Part shown: positions 52,595 to 61,479 of the stretch, one piece after another
Layout of the letters: each line of letters begins with the position of its first letter
Position numbering within the stretch: the stretch's first letter is position 1
Origin: Telluribacter sp035998675
Lineage (GTDB): Bacteria > Bacteroidota > Bacteroidia > Cytophagales > Spirosomataceae
NCBI RefSeq assembly: GCF_035998675.1
Contig: NZ_DASYHI010000024.1
Coordinates: 310,001-374,000 of the forward strand
Direction: 5' to 3'
Length of the DNA: 64,000 nucleotides
Notes under the pieces: generated by a model
Databases searched by the model: none
What the model saw: the letters and a program-made list of their open reading frames with translations, nothing else
Told to the model about the DNA's origin: nothing
Program-made: the position numbers and the translations under genes

Positions 52595-53515
52595 ATGGAA
52601 AATAATTCAGCCCCGGAGCAACCCGTCAACTTCCGGGCCGGGTTTGTGAGTATCATCGGAAAGCCCAACGTGGGGAAGTCCACGCTGATGAACGTACTGG
52701 TGGGAGAGCGGCTCTCAATCATTACCTCCAAAGCCCAGACCACCCGCCACCGTATTATGGGTATCCTGAACGGAGAGCACGAGGGAACGCCATTTCAGCT
52801 GATTTATTCGGATACGCCCGGGGTAGTGAAGCCCGCCTACAAGCTGCACGACTCCATGATGACCTTTGTGAAAGGCTCGCTGGAAGACGCCGACGTGGTG
52901 CTGTTTGTGACGGAGGTGGGCGAGAAAGCCGCCGACCACGAGGTACTTCCCCTACTGAAACGTACCGACGCGCCCGTGCTGCTGGTGCTGAACAAAATAG
53001 ACCTCTCCAACGAGCAGGAACTGAAGCTGAAAATGGAGGAGTGGCAGCAGGTAGCCAATCCGGCGCAGATTATCCCGATCTCGGCCTTGCACAATGCCAA
53101 TATTCAGACGCTTTTTCAGGCAATAGTAACACGGCTGCCGGTACACCCGCCCTACTTTGATACCGACGAACTGACCGACAAGCCGGAGCGTTTTTTTGCT
53201 TCGGAAATAATCCGGGAGAAGATATTCCTGAACTATCGCCAGGAGATTCCGTACAGCAGCGAGGTAGTGATCGCCGAGTTCAAAGAGCGCGATGATATAA
53301 TCGTAATCCGGGCGGAAATCATGGTGGAGCGCAAAAGCCAGAAGGGCATCCTGATCGGTGATAAAGGCTCGATGCTGAAAAAAGTAGGTACCCAGGCCCG
53401 CGAAGATCTGGAAGCATTTTTTGGCAAGAAGGTATTCCTGGAACAGTACGTACGGGTAGAACCCGACTGGCGCAGCAAGGAAAACAAGCTGCGGCAGTTT
53501 GGATATAACGAATAA
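52595..53515 (+). CDS. era: GTPase Era
   Basis: 306 residues from the ATG at 52595. The frame is open upstream through the tRNA promoter, but the family begins just before FVSIIGKPNVGKST. The G motifs are GKPNVGKS, the TTRHR switch, DTPG and NKID, followed by the C-terminal KH domain (GILIGDKGSMLKK). It binds 16S rRNA during 30S assembly in the cytoplasm. It stands before der, separated by a repeat-rich gap. Confidence 0.97.
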   Translation: MENNSAPEQPVNFRAGFVSIIGKPNVGKSTLMNVLVGERLSIITSKAQTTRHRIMGILNGEHEGTPFQLIYSDTPGVVKPAYKLHDSMMTFVKGSLEDADVVLFVTEVGEKAADHEVLPLLKRTDAPVLLVLNKIDLSNEQELKLKMEEWQQVANPAQIIPISALHNANIQTLFQAIVTRLPVHPPYFDTDELTDKPERFFASEIIREKIFLNYRQEIPYSSEVVIAEFKERDDIIVIRAEIMVERKSQKGILIGDKGSMLKKVGTQAREDLEAFFGKKVFLEQYVRVEPDWRSKENKLRQFGYNE

Positions 53516-53524
53516 TCTAATTTT

Positions 53525-53650
53525 GAATGAGTGATTGATAGAGGGGGCCGCCCCCGCGGTGATAGAATGGACATAGTTCCTCCATTTATTCACTTACTCA
53601 ATCACTCATTCACTCAATCACTCACCGCGGGGGCGGACCCCTCACTCATT
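53525..53650. repeat. Palindromic, repeat-rich era-der spacer
   Basis: Perfect 15-bp inverted repeat CCGCCCCCGCGGTGA (53548-53562) / its complement (53622-53636), with AATGAGTGA/TCACTCATT flanks. The 59-bp loop contains several 8-bp near-repeats of the CACTCAAT type. Similar modules recur after der (54971-55020). Confidence 0.75.
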
Positions 53651-53655
53651 AAATA

Positions 53656-54966
53656 ATGGCAAACATAATTTGTATAGTCGGACGCCCGAACGTGGGCAAG
53701 TCGACCCTTTTTAATCGCCTCATCGAAGAGCGCAAGGCGATCATGGATAATCAGAGCGGCGTAACCCGCGACCGCCACTACGGCTACGGCGAGTGGACTG
53801 GCAAGTACTTTACGGTCATTGATACGGGAGGCTACGTGGTAGGCTCGGAGGATATATTTGAAGGCGCTATCCGCGAACAGGTAGAGCTGGCGATTGAAGA
53901 GTCAACGGTGGTGCTGTTTATGGTAGATACCATGACGGGACTGACCGAACTGGACAAAGAATTCGCCAATGTACTGCGGCGCTACAAGAAGCCGGTGTTT
54001 CTGGTAGCCAACAAAGTAGAAACCGTGGAGCGTCACCAGTCAGCCGCGGAGTTTTATGAGCTGGGGCTGGGCGAGGGAATCTACCCCATTTCGTCACAAA
54101 ACGGCCACGGTACAGGCGAACTGCTGGACGAGGTAGTAAAATACTTTGATCTACCGGGCGAGGAAGATCCGGAAGCCGGTATACCGAGGATCGCCATTAT
54201 GGGTCGCCCTAACGTAGGTAAATCGTCCTTCCTGAATGTACTGACCGGCACTGACCGCAGCATCGTGACCGACATAGCCGGTACCACCCGCGACGCCATC
54301 CATACCCACTACAAAGCCTTCGGCAAAGAGTTTATCCTGACCGATACAGCAGGTATCCGCCGGAAATCGAGAGTAAAGGAAGATATCGAGTTCTACTCGA
54401 CGCTACGCTCGGTCAAGGCCATGGAAGAGTCGGATATATGTATCGTACTGATCGATGCAACACTGGGGCTGGAAGGCCAGGATATTACCATTATCGCGCA
54501 AGCGATCAAAGCCAAAAAAGGCGTGGTCATCATGGTCAATAAGTGGGATTTGGTAGAAAAAGACTCCAAAACCGCCGATATCTTCAAGAAGGAGATCCAC
54601 GAGCGGCTGGCTACCATGAGTTATATTCCCGTGATTTTTACGTCTGTTGTGGAAAAGCAGCGGATTTTTCAGGTCATGGAAAAAGCCATGGAGGTGTACG
54701 AAAACAAGACCAAGAAAATCACGACTTCCAAACTCAACGAGGTAATGCAGGCGGAGATTACCAAGTACCCGCCACCGGCCTTCCGGGGTAAGTACATCAA
54801 CATCAAGTACATGATCCAGCTGCCGACGCCATCGCCCACTTTTGTGTTCTTCAGTAGTAATCCCAAGCACGTAAAGGAGCCCTACATGCGGTACCTCGAA
54901 AACCGGATGCGGGAGCATTTTGACTTTACGGGAGTGCCTATTACCATGTTCTTCCGGGAAAAGTAG
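53656..54966 (+). CDS. der: GTPase Der (EngA)
   Basis: 436 residues with two tandem G domains: GRPNVGKST with DTGG (first) and GRPNVGKSS with DTAGIRR (second), plus NKVE and NKWD, and the C-terminal KH-like domain (PPAFRGKYINIKY). It acts in 50S ribosome maturation. It lies 140 bp downstream of era across the palindromic spacer and 12 bp before the DMT transporter frame. Confidence 0.97.
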   Translation: MANIICIVGRPNVGKSTLFNRLIEERKAIMDNQSGVTRDRHYGYGEWTGKYFTVIDTGGYVVGSEDIFEGAIREQVELAIEESTVVLFMVDTMTGLTELDKEFANVLRRYKKPVFLVANKVETVERHQSAAEFYELGLGEGIYPISSQNGHGTGELLDEVVKYFDLPGEEDPEAGIPRIAIMGRPNVGKSSFLNVLTGTDRSIVTDIAGTTRDAIHTHYKAFGKEFILTDTAGIRRKSRVKEDIEFYSTLRSVKAMEESDICIVLIDATLGLEGQDITIIAQAIKAKKGVVIMVNKWDLVEKDSKTADIFKKEIHERLATMSYIPVIFTSVVEKQRIFQVMEKAMEVYENKTKKITTSKLNEVMQAEITKYPPPAFRGKYINIKYMIQLPTPSPTFVFFSSNPKHVKEPYMRYLENRMREHFDFTGVPITMFFREK

Positions 54967-54970
54967 CAGC

Positions 54971-55020
54971 GTTGGTGAGTGAGCGGTGATTCTGAACATA
55001 GTACCGGGGCCGTCCCCCGC
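54971..55020 (+). repeat. Second copy of the era-der repeat modules
   Basis: Contains GTGAGTGA, GAACATAGTACC and a GGGGCCGTCCCCCGC palindrome that echo modules of 53525-53650 in another order. It covers the first ~14 codons assigned to the DMT transporter. Confidence 0.5.
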
Positions 55021-55911
55021 GCTTACTACCTCCTGGGGGCGGTACTGGTGCTGGTGGCGGCTTTCTGTTTTGCCTGCAAGGGTATTCTGATCAAGCTGGC
55101 GTATCAGTACCAGATCGGGGCTATCTCGCTGGTGGCGCTCAGGATGCTGTTTTCGCTGCCGTTCTACGTGTTTGCGGCCTGGCGGCTGTCGCGGCAACCT
55201 GCCAACGTCCGGCTTACGCTGCCCCAGTGGGGGTACCTGAGCGCGATGGGAATAGTGGGCTACTACTTCGCGAGCTACTTCAACTTTCTGGGGCTGGTGT
55301 ACATTACAGCCAGCCTGGAGCGGGTGCTGCTGTTTATCTACCCTACCTTTGTGCTGCTGATGGGGGCGTTCTTCTTCCGCCGTCGCATTACGGCCTTGCA
55401 ATACGGTGCCCTGGGCCTGACCTACCTGGGTATTGTGCTGGCTTTTGTCCCGAATGTAGAGGCAGGCGAGCAGAAAGACCTCTTCTGGGGCGCGTTCTGG
55501 GTGATTGTCAGTGGCCTGGTGTACGCGGTGTACCTGGTGGGCAGCGACCGCATTATTCCGGTAGTAGGTTCGCAGAAGTTTACCAGCTACGCCATGATCG
55601 CTGCCACGGTACCTACCTTGGCTCATGAAGTTCTGCAGAACGGATTTACGCTGTTCAGCTTTCCGGCACCGGTGTACACTATTAGTCTGGGAATGGCGCT
55701 CTTTGTAACGGTACTGCCTACCTTTATGCTGGCCGAAGGCATCAAACGCGTAGGTTCGGGTAATACGTCCATTATTGCCAGTATCGGCCCTATTTTTACC
55801 ATTGTACTGGCTACGGTGGTGCTGGACGAACAGATTGGCCTCCTGCAGTTAGCAGGTACCTTGCTGGTACTGGCCGGGGTGGTGCTGGTGGGGTGGAAGG
55901 GAAAGAAATAA
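54979..55911 (+). CDS. DMT-superfamily (EamA) transporter
   Basis: 310 residues with ten membrane segments in two EamA repeats (LVLVAAFCFACKGILIKLAY at the start; AVSGLVYAVYLVG-like in the middle; LAGTLLVLAGVVLVG at the end). It starts at a GTG (54979) that lies inside repeat modules shared with the era-der spacer; the family normally begins near AYYLLGAVLV, so the first ~14 codons are probably repeat-derived. The substrate is unknown, probably a small metabolite. Confidence 0.87.
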   Translation: MSGDSEHSTGAVPRAYYLLGAVLVLVAAFCFACKGILIKLAYQYQIGAISLVALRMLFSLPFYVFAAWRLSRQPANVRLTLPQWGYLSAMGIVGYYFASYFNFLGLVYITASLERVLLFIYPTFVLLMGAFFFRRRITALQYGALGLTYLGIVLAFVPNVEAGEQKDLFWGAFWVIVSGLVYAVYLVGSDRIIPVVGSQKFTSYAMIAATVPTLAHEVLQNGFTLFSFPAPVYTISLGMALFVTVLPTFMLAEGIKRVGSGNTSIIASIGPIFTIVLATVVLDEQIGLLQLAGTLLVLAGVVLVGWKGKK

Positions 55912-55930
55912 ATAAGTCGGAAGTAGGCTG

Positions 55931-56362
55931 TTATGCCTTTTGCTGGTTTTCCAGATACTCCAGGTAGCTGCTGATAACCACGTAGTCGGCTTCGGCCCAG
56001 TCGAGGTTGGATAGTTCGTCGGGAGCAAGCCAGCGGATTTCTTCGTGGTCAATGAGTTTTATATCAAAGGTGAGCAGCTGGCAGACAAAAGGTACCAGCT
56101 GAATTTCGCGCCAGCCATCGTCCCGGATGCTGAGGGGCAGGCGGTCACCGATCAGGATTTCCACATCCAGCTCTTCCCGGATTTCACGAATGAGACATTC
56201 TTCCTCGGTTTCGTTCTCTTCCAGCTTTCCCCCGGGGAACTCCCATTTTAGCGGCAGTGACAGATCAGCGCCTCGCTGAGCTGCCAGTACTTTCCCTTCG
56301 TGCTCAATGACGGCACAGGGCACTTTTACAATTAACCTCACCGGCGTTTCTGAACCTACCAT
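55931..56362 (-). CDS. MutT-like NUDIX hydrolase
   Basis: 143 residues from the ATG at 56362; the frame is open to 56395. Complete Nudix box: Gly45, Glu51, Arg59-Glu60, Glu63-Glu64 in PGGKLEENE...IREIREEL. VPCAVIEHEGKVLAAQRG at the start and WEFPGGKLE are typical of 8-oxo-dGTP diphosphatases (MutT). It convergently faces the DMT gene. Confidence 0.9.
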   Translation of the reverse strand: MVGSETPVRLIVKVPCAVIEHEGKVLAAQRGADLSLPLKWEFPGGKLEENETEEECLIREIREELDVEILIGDRLPLSIRDDGWREIQLVPFVCQLLTFDIKLIDHEEIRWLAPDELSNLDWAEADYVVISSYLEYLENQQKA

Positions 56363-56384
56363 TCCCTTTCCTTTTTTCAAGCCG

Positions 56385-56392
56385 CAAAAGTA
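56385..56392 (-). promoter_or_regulatory. Probable -7 box of the MutT-like gene
   Basis: TACTTTTG on the minus strand fits TAnnTTTG, 22 bp upstream of the ATG at 56362. No TTG at -33. Confidence 0.4.
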
Positions 56393-56513
56393 CAATTTAT
56401 ATACAATTAACGTGCATTATCTTTTTGTAACATCTGAATAGCGGGGTGCTACCAGATGCTACAATAGAACAAAGAATTGTATTTTTTATTGTGCAATGGG
56501 TTGATTAACAGGC

Positions 56514-57539
56514 TTAGAATAGTTCGCCGGTCCGGTACTTGGGAAGGATACCCAGGTGCCGGTAGGCCATTTCAGTGGCTTCCCGTCCGCGGGCAGTCCG
56601 CTTGAGGTACCCCTCCTGAATCAGAAACGGCTCGTACACCTCCTCAATGGTCTCCGCTTCTTCGCCGCAGGCGGTAGCAATGGTAGAAAGCCCTACGGGG
56701 CCACCCTTGAATTTTTCAATTATGGTGAGCAGAATACGGTTGTCCATTTCGTCCAGGCCGTTCTGGTCCACGTCCAGGGCCGTAAGGGCCATTTCGGCAA
56801 TAGCTACCGTTATATGGCCCCGGCCTTTCACCTGGGCAAAGTCGCGGGTGCGGCGCAGCAGGTTGTTGGCAATCCGGGGGGTACCGCGGCTGCGGCGGGC
56901 AATTTCATAGGCAGCATCCTCGTCAATGGGGGTACCCAATATCGAAGCCGAGCGCCGCACAATGGAAGACAGTAGCTGCGCGTCGTAGTACTCCAGGCGG
57001 GCATTGATACCAAAGCGGGCGCGCAGGGGTGACGTAAGCAGCCCCGCGCGGGTAGTAGCCCCCACCAGGGTAAAAGGGTTCAGGCCAATCTGTACGCTAC
57101 GGGCGTTGGGGCCGCTGTCCAGCATAATGTCGATCTTGTAGTCCTCCATGGCCGAGTAGAGGTACTCTTCCACCACGGGGTTGAGCCGGTGGATTTCATC
57201 AATAAACAAAACGTCGTATGACTGCAGACTGGTGAGCAGCCCGGCCAGGTCGCTGGGCTTGTCCAGCACGGGTCCGGAGGTAATCTTAAGATTAGCACCC
57301 AGTTCGTTGGCGACAATGTGCGACAGGGTGGTTTTGCCTAGGCCCGGAGGGCCGTGCAGCAGCACGTGGTCCAGCGCTTCACCCCGCTGACGGGCCGCCT
57401 GAACGAATATTTTCAGATTGGCCAGTATTTTATCCTGCCCCGTAAAGTCCTCAAACGAAAGCGGGCGCAAGGCCCGTTCGATTTCCTTTTCGGTGTTGGA
57501 AAGCGGTTCTTTATCTCCGGTCAAATAGTCTTTGCGCAT
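56514..57539 (-). CDS. ruvB: Holliday-junction branch-migration helicase RuvB
   Basis: 341 residues. Walker A GPPGLGKT (63-70), Walker B LFIDEIHR, sensor ATTRAG and the arginine-finger region RSRGTPRIANNLLRR are all present. The C-terminal winged-helix ends with YRHLGI. It forms the hexameric motor with RuvA at Holliday junctions. ruvA and ruvC are not nearby, as is usual for the Bacteroidota. An intercistronic hairpin lies upstream. Confidence 0.98.
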   Translation of the reverse strand: MRKDYLTGDKEPLSNTEKEIERALRPLSFEDFTGQDKILANLKIFVQAARQRGEALDHVLLHGPPGLGKTTLSHIVANELGANLKITSGPVLDKPSDLAGLLTSLQSYDVLFIDEIHRLNPVVEEYLYSAMEDYKIDIMLDSGPNARSVQIGLNPFTLVGATTRAGLLTSPLRARFGINARLEYYDAQLLSSIVRRSASILGTPIDEDAAYEIARRSRGTPRIANNLLRRTRDFAQVKGRGHITVAIAEMALTALDVDQNGLDEMDNRILLTIIEKFKGGPVGLSTIATACGEEAETIEEVYEPFLIQEGYLKRTARGREATEMAYRHLGILPKYRTGELF

Positions 57540-57556
57540 GGGGTGTACCTAAGTAG

Positions 57557-57588
57557 GTACCCTGTCGGGCCAGGGCCGGACAGGGTAC
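57557..57588. terminator. Hairpin between the T9SS cargo gene and ruvB
   Basis: Perfect 10-bp arms GTACCCTGTC/GACAGGGTAC (57557-57566, 57579-57588), GC-rich loop, no T-tract on the minus strand. It lies 49 bp past the cargo stop and may stabilise its 3' end rather than stop transcription. Confidence 0.5.
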
Positions 57589-57637
57589 GGATGTTTTGGT
57601 CAAAAATACGGATTTTTCAGCTCGGAAAACAGCAGGA

Positions 57638-60600
57638 TTAACGTATCACCATCACCGACCCCCGCACAACCTCAGGACTGCGCTCAGGATAGTACTCGCT
57701 GCCAAAGCTCACTACGTAGGCGTAGCTGCCCGGCTGTACCCTGGTACCGCGGTAGGTACCGTCCCACTTCTGCTCTATGCTGCTGGCGGCAAAGATAACC
57801 TCCCCCCAGCGGTTGTATATTTTTATGTTAAAGTTTCTGAAATAAAGGCCAAATACATCCAGGAAGTCATTCTGTCCGTCGCCGTTGGGCGTAAACGCAT
57901 CGGGAATGTACACGCGCGGCTCGCAACGGTCCACTACCTCCGTAATTTTTTCAATGGAGCAGCCCTCGGGGCTGGTAGCTACCACCACATACTGGCCGGT
58001 ACGGCTGACGGTAACGCGGGGGGTGGTTTCGGACGAATGCCGCCAGAGGTACGTAATGTTGCTGCGGCCCTGGGCCAGCAGGGTAGCCAGGCCCGACTCC
58101 GCCACGCAAAGCGGGTACTCAGGAGCCAGTTCTACGGTGGGTGGCGGGGTCGACCGGACCACCACCTGGTCGCTGGCTTCGCAGCCATTCGCCGGGTTCC
58201 GGACGGTGAGGGTATAGGTACCATCCTGCAGTACTGTGATACTACGGGTGGTGGCTCCGGTACTCCACTGGTACTGGTTGCCGGGGAAGTTCACCGTCAG
58301 CGGAACCAGCTCAACGGGTTCGTCGGTACATTTACCCGAAACGGGAGCCAGACGGGCCAGGTTGTCCCGGTCCAGCCCTACCACAATACCCGACAGCGTA
58401 AAGGTACAGCCGCCCGCGTCGGAGGTTTCGAGGCTGTAGGCCCCCGGTACCAGGTTGCTGGCCGTAGCGCTGTTGCTGACTACCTGCCCGGTACTGTTGA
58501 GCCAGCGGTAGGTAGTAGGCTGCCCCCCGGTCACATTCAGGCCAATAGACCCCGAGTCCGGTTGAGTACAGGCGGCATTATCCACCACAGGCGTCATGCG
58601 CAACGGATTGGCCGCTGAGCGCAGGGCAAAGCTGGTGTCGGTAGTACAGGACTGCAGGCTACCGCTTACGCGCAGCTGGTAAGAGCCTTCGCGCAGGCCG
58701 GTCAGCAGGGCATTGGCCCCCAGCGGAGTATTATCCGGTCGGGTCCAGGTATAGTTGTAGGTACCCTGCGGACTCACGGATCTGACTTCAATGGCTCCGT
58801 CGGCGGTAGTACAGCCGGTGGGGGGAAGCAGGTCAGCGGCAATGCGGGCCCGGGGGCGCACTACTACTTCCAGCGTATCTTCGTTGTAGCAGTCGTTGGC
58901 ATTTTTTACTTCTACAAAATATACACCCGGCTGGCGGACGGTGATCTCCCGGGTAGTTTCGCCGGTGTTCCACTTAAATTCGCGCCAGGTCTGGCCGGGA
59001 GCAGTAATCACAATGGAGCTATCGCGGCACAGGGTAGTATCGGGGCCCAGCGAGAAATTGGGCGGCCGCCGGATGGTAAGCTCCACGGTGTCGGCCTGGA
59101 AACAGGCGCCCTGCGGGCCGTTGGCCGCAATGGCTACGTACTGACCGGTAGCGGTGGCCTGTAGTATTTTCTCCCGGCTGATGGGCCGTCCGTTATATAA
59201 CCACACAAACAGCTCCGCCTCTACGTTGGCGTTCAGCTCAATGCTCTTGCGGCACTGGTCCTGGTCGGGGCCCAGGTCTATGGGCTCCGGCGTAGCAAAT
59301 ATCTCTACCTGCTGCGTAAAGGTTGTGTCCTTACAACGATTGACCGCCCGTAACGTAACGGTGTAGATACCCGGATTCTGGTAGGTATGCTGTACCTGGG
59401 TTTCCTTACCTGACTTAGGTGCGCTGCCATCGCCGAAGGTCCAGGTATACATATCTTCAATGGGCTGACAAAGCGGGCTTGCCTGAAACATCGTGGGGGC
59501 ACCCGTACAAAAGCCGTCGGCCTGGAAGCCGGGACCATCCTGCTGTTCGGTGAAGTTCTGCACTAAACTCGGGAGTCCCAACTGGCTTTTCTTGCCCCCC
59601 AGATTTATTCCCTCAAGCTCAAAATCAACCCCGGTGATTGAATTACCGTCGGGTGCATTGATAACCCCCAGGTAGTCACTTCCCTCTACGGCCAGGTATA
59701 TGCGTCCGTCCGGGCCAATTTGTAAGGCCCCAAACACTTCCGTCTTAGTACTGTCTATGACTATGCGGGATTCGGAAATCAGGGCGGAGTCCCCGAGACT
59801 AATGTCATACTGTACCAGCAGCGAGGCCGTATCTTTGCCGTTTCCGCTGTAAGAAACATACAGTTTTTCTCCATCGGGCGAAAACTCCACCCCGTAGGCT
59901 TTGGGCGGGGCCGGTCCCAGGTTAATAGTCCGTTCGTATTCGAGCTTACCCGTAGAGTCGGAGAAGGTAAACAGCTCGACGTAATTCTGGGGTGGACCGG
60001 GTACTACAACCGCCAGCCTCCGCTGCCCGGTAGTACTGTCCGGCGATGAAAATTTCATGTAACCCTCTCCCTTTTCCGGTGTGTCATGGGCCAAACCCAG
60101 GTCGTAGGTACCGCTTTCGGTAAGGCCACCCGTAGTAGCATGAAACACCCGGAACCGGTTGGTACCGTAGTCGTGGGTAATAACCCAGTAGGTACTGTCG
60201 GCGTCGTTCCGGACCGAGGCCAGGCGCTCGGTGGTATTCTGCTGCTGCACGGTGTTTTGTTCAACCACGGCCCCTTTACCCCCTTCACGGCGCATATCCA
60301 CTACGCTGGTGGTTAGCAGTTGGGTAGAGTCATTGATGTCGGTGGTGGTAAATACGGTGTAAAGGTAGTCACAGCCCCGGCAGGTGGGCTGCGGTACAAT
60401 CAGGGCCGACTGGGTAGACTTTTTGCTTCCTTTCAAGGTCTGACAACTATCCGCCAGACACGGCATTTCATTCCCTTCCTTGTCAAAGATGACTAACCCG
60501 TCGGTATAAAAGAGGAGCTGCCCCTTGGAATTGGCAATGGACGAGGTACCTTCCGGGGTATTAAGCTTTCCGTCGGTAATAGCGGTAGGGGCACCGTTGG

Positions 60601-61252
60601 CAAAATCAAGGCCCGCATTGGAACCGAAAAACCACTTGGCTCCCTCCTGTCCCGCCTGTTCGAGACAAATTTTGACGTTTACCCGGTCCTGAATCCGACA
60701 GCCGTTGGGCAGTATCACCTCTACCGAGTAGCAACCCGAACTGTCTACTTCCAGGGTTTGGGTGGTGTCACCCTTGGGATACCAGATAAATTTCGCTCCG
60801 GCGGGCGCACCACCCATTGGGTAGGGGTCCAGGGTAATGGTCTGGTCGGGACAGATGGTCGTATCCGGCTTCCAGTTCTGAAAAGAGGGAGGTAATTCAC
60901 CAATTTGAATAGGTACACTGAGGCTATCCTTGCTGCCGTTTTGCCGCGTTCGTACCAACGTAACCTGATAGGTACCTGGTGTCGAGTAGGAGTGCTGGGG
61001 GTTCCGGCGGGTGGAGGTATTGTTGTCGGGGTTATTGGCATCGCCAAAGTTCCACTGCCACGCTACCGCGGTTTTCAGCGTATCACTGAACGAGGTAGAG
61101 TCGTCCACACAGTTAGGATTGGCCATGCATTGTCCTTTTACCACAAAAGGTGCGGATGAAGGGGTTTGGGCTTTTGCGAAGTTACCCCACAAGAGCAGCC
61201 CAAAGCATACTATCCAAAAAATTTTGCTGTAAATATTATAAATCCACTTCAT
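57638..61252 (-). CDS. Large secreted protein with PKD domains and T9SS type-B sorting domain
   Basis: 1204 residues with a signal peptide (to ~AKAQ). A PKD domain follows (~38-117, WQWNFGDANNPDNN, HSYSTPGTYQVTL), then a propeller-like region (~210-570; GAKWFFGSNAGLDF), a second PKD (FGDGSAPKSG...HTYQNPGIYTVTL), several Ig/SprB-like repeats and the C-terminal gliding-motility CTD (VYIPDAFTPNGDGQNDFLDV ... NIKIYNRWGEVIF ... SVMVIR). It should be exported by T9SS and held at the surface. It is divergent from the PorP/SprF gene, the usual pairing. Confidence 0.96.
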   Translation of the reverse strand: MKWIYNIYSKIFWIVCFGLLLWGNFAKAQTPSSAPFVVKGQCMANPNCVDDSTSFSDTLKTAVAWQWNFGDANNPDNNTSTRRNPQHSYSTPGTYQVTLVRTRQNGSKDSLSVPIQIGELPPSFQNWKPDTTICPDQTITLDPYPMGGAPAGAKFIWYPKGDTTQTLEVDSSGCYSVEVILPNGCRIQDRVNVKICLEQAGQEGAKWFFGSNAGLDFANGAPTAITDGKLNTPEGTSSIANSKGQLLFYTDGLVIFDKEGNEMPCLADSCQTLKGSKKSTQSALIVPQPTCRGCDYLYTVFTTTDINDSTQLLTTSVVDMRREGGKGAVVEQNTVQQQNTTERLASVRNDADSTYWVITHDYGTNRFRVFHATTGGLTESGTYDLGLAHDTPEKGEGYMKFSSPDSTTGQRRLAVVVPGPPQNYVELFTFSDSTGKLEYERTINLGPAPPKAYGVEFSPDGEKLYVSYSGNGKDTASLLVQYDISLGDSALISESRIVIDSTKTEVFGALQIGPDGRIYLAVEGSDYLGVINAPDGNSITGVDFELEGINLGGKKSQLGLPSLVQNFTEQQDGPGFQADGFCTGAPTMFQASPLCQPIEDMYTWTFGDGSAPKSGKETQVQHTYQNPGIYTVTLRAVNRCKDTTFTQQVEIFATPEPIDLGPDQDQCRKSIELNANVEAELFVWLYNGRPISREKILQATATGQYVAIAANGPQGACFQADTVELTIRRPPNFSLGPDTTLCRDSSIVITAPGQTWREFKWNTGETTREITVRQPGVYFVEVKNANDCYNEDTLEVVVRPRARIAADLLPPTGCTTADGAIEVRSVSPQGTYNYTWTRPDNTPLGANALLTGLREGSYQLRVSGSLQSCTTDTSFALRSAANPLRMTPVVDNAACTQPDSGSIGLNVTGGQPTTYRWLNSTGQVVSNSATASNLVPGAYSLETSDAGGCTFTLSGIVVGLDRDNLARLAPVSGKCTDEPVELVPLTVNFPGNQYQWSTGATTRSITVLQDGTYTLTVRNPANGCEASDQVVVRSTPPPTVELAPEYPLCVAESGLATLLAQGRSNITYLWRHSSETTPRVTVSRTGQYVVVATSPEGCSIEKITEVVDRCEPRVYIPDAFTPNGDGQNDFLDVFGLYFRNFNIKIYNRWGEVIFAASSIEQKWDGTYRGTRVQPGSYAYVVSFGSEYYPERSPEVVRGSVMVIR

Positions 61253-61479
61253 GTTTCGTTACATACTCAAAACCACGTATCTATGTTCTGCTCTTTTCAA
61301 TCTCTGTAAGGTTTAACGAAAATAAATTTCTAAAATTTTGTCAGGCTTTCGTACCATTTGCACCCCCTCTGAATCTTTAATACGTAAAGTCATCATAATT
61401 TGTGAATAATTTTTTAAATTTTGTCCTTAATATGATTGCGGCAGGCTATTTGTGGTATTTATTGAATTGAGAGCTTCCT

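Noticed and set aside
54403..55626. 407-codon minus-strand frame opposite der and the DMT transporter
   Set aside because: It covers two clear genes in antisense and its product has biased composition (His, Gln, Arg) without any domain.
57596..58618. 340-codon plus-strand frame opposite the T9SS cargo
   Set aside because: Antisense shadow of the well-supported CTD and Ig-repeat region.
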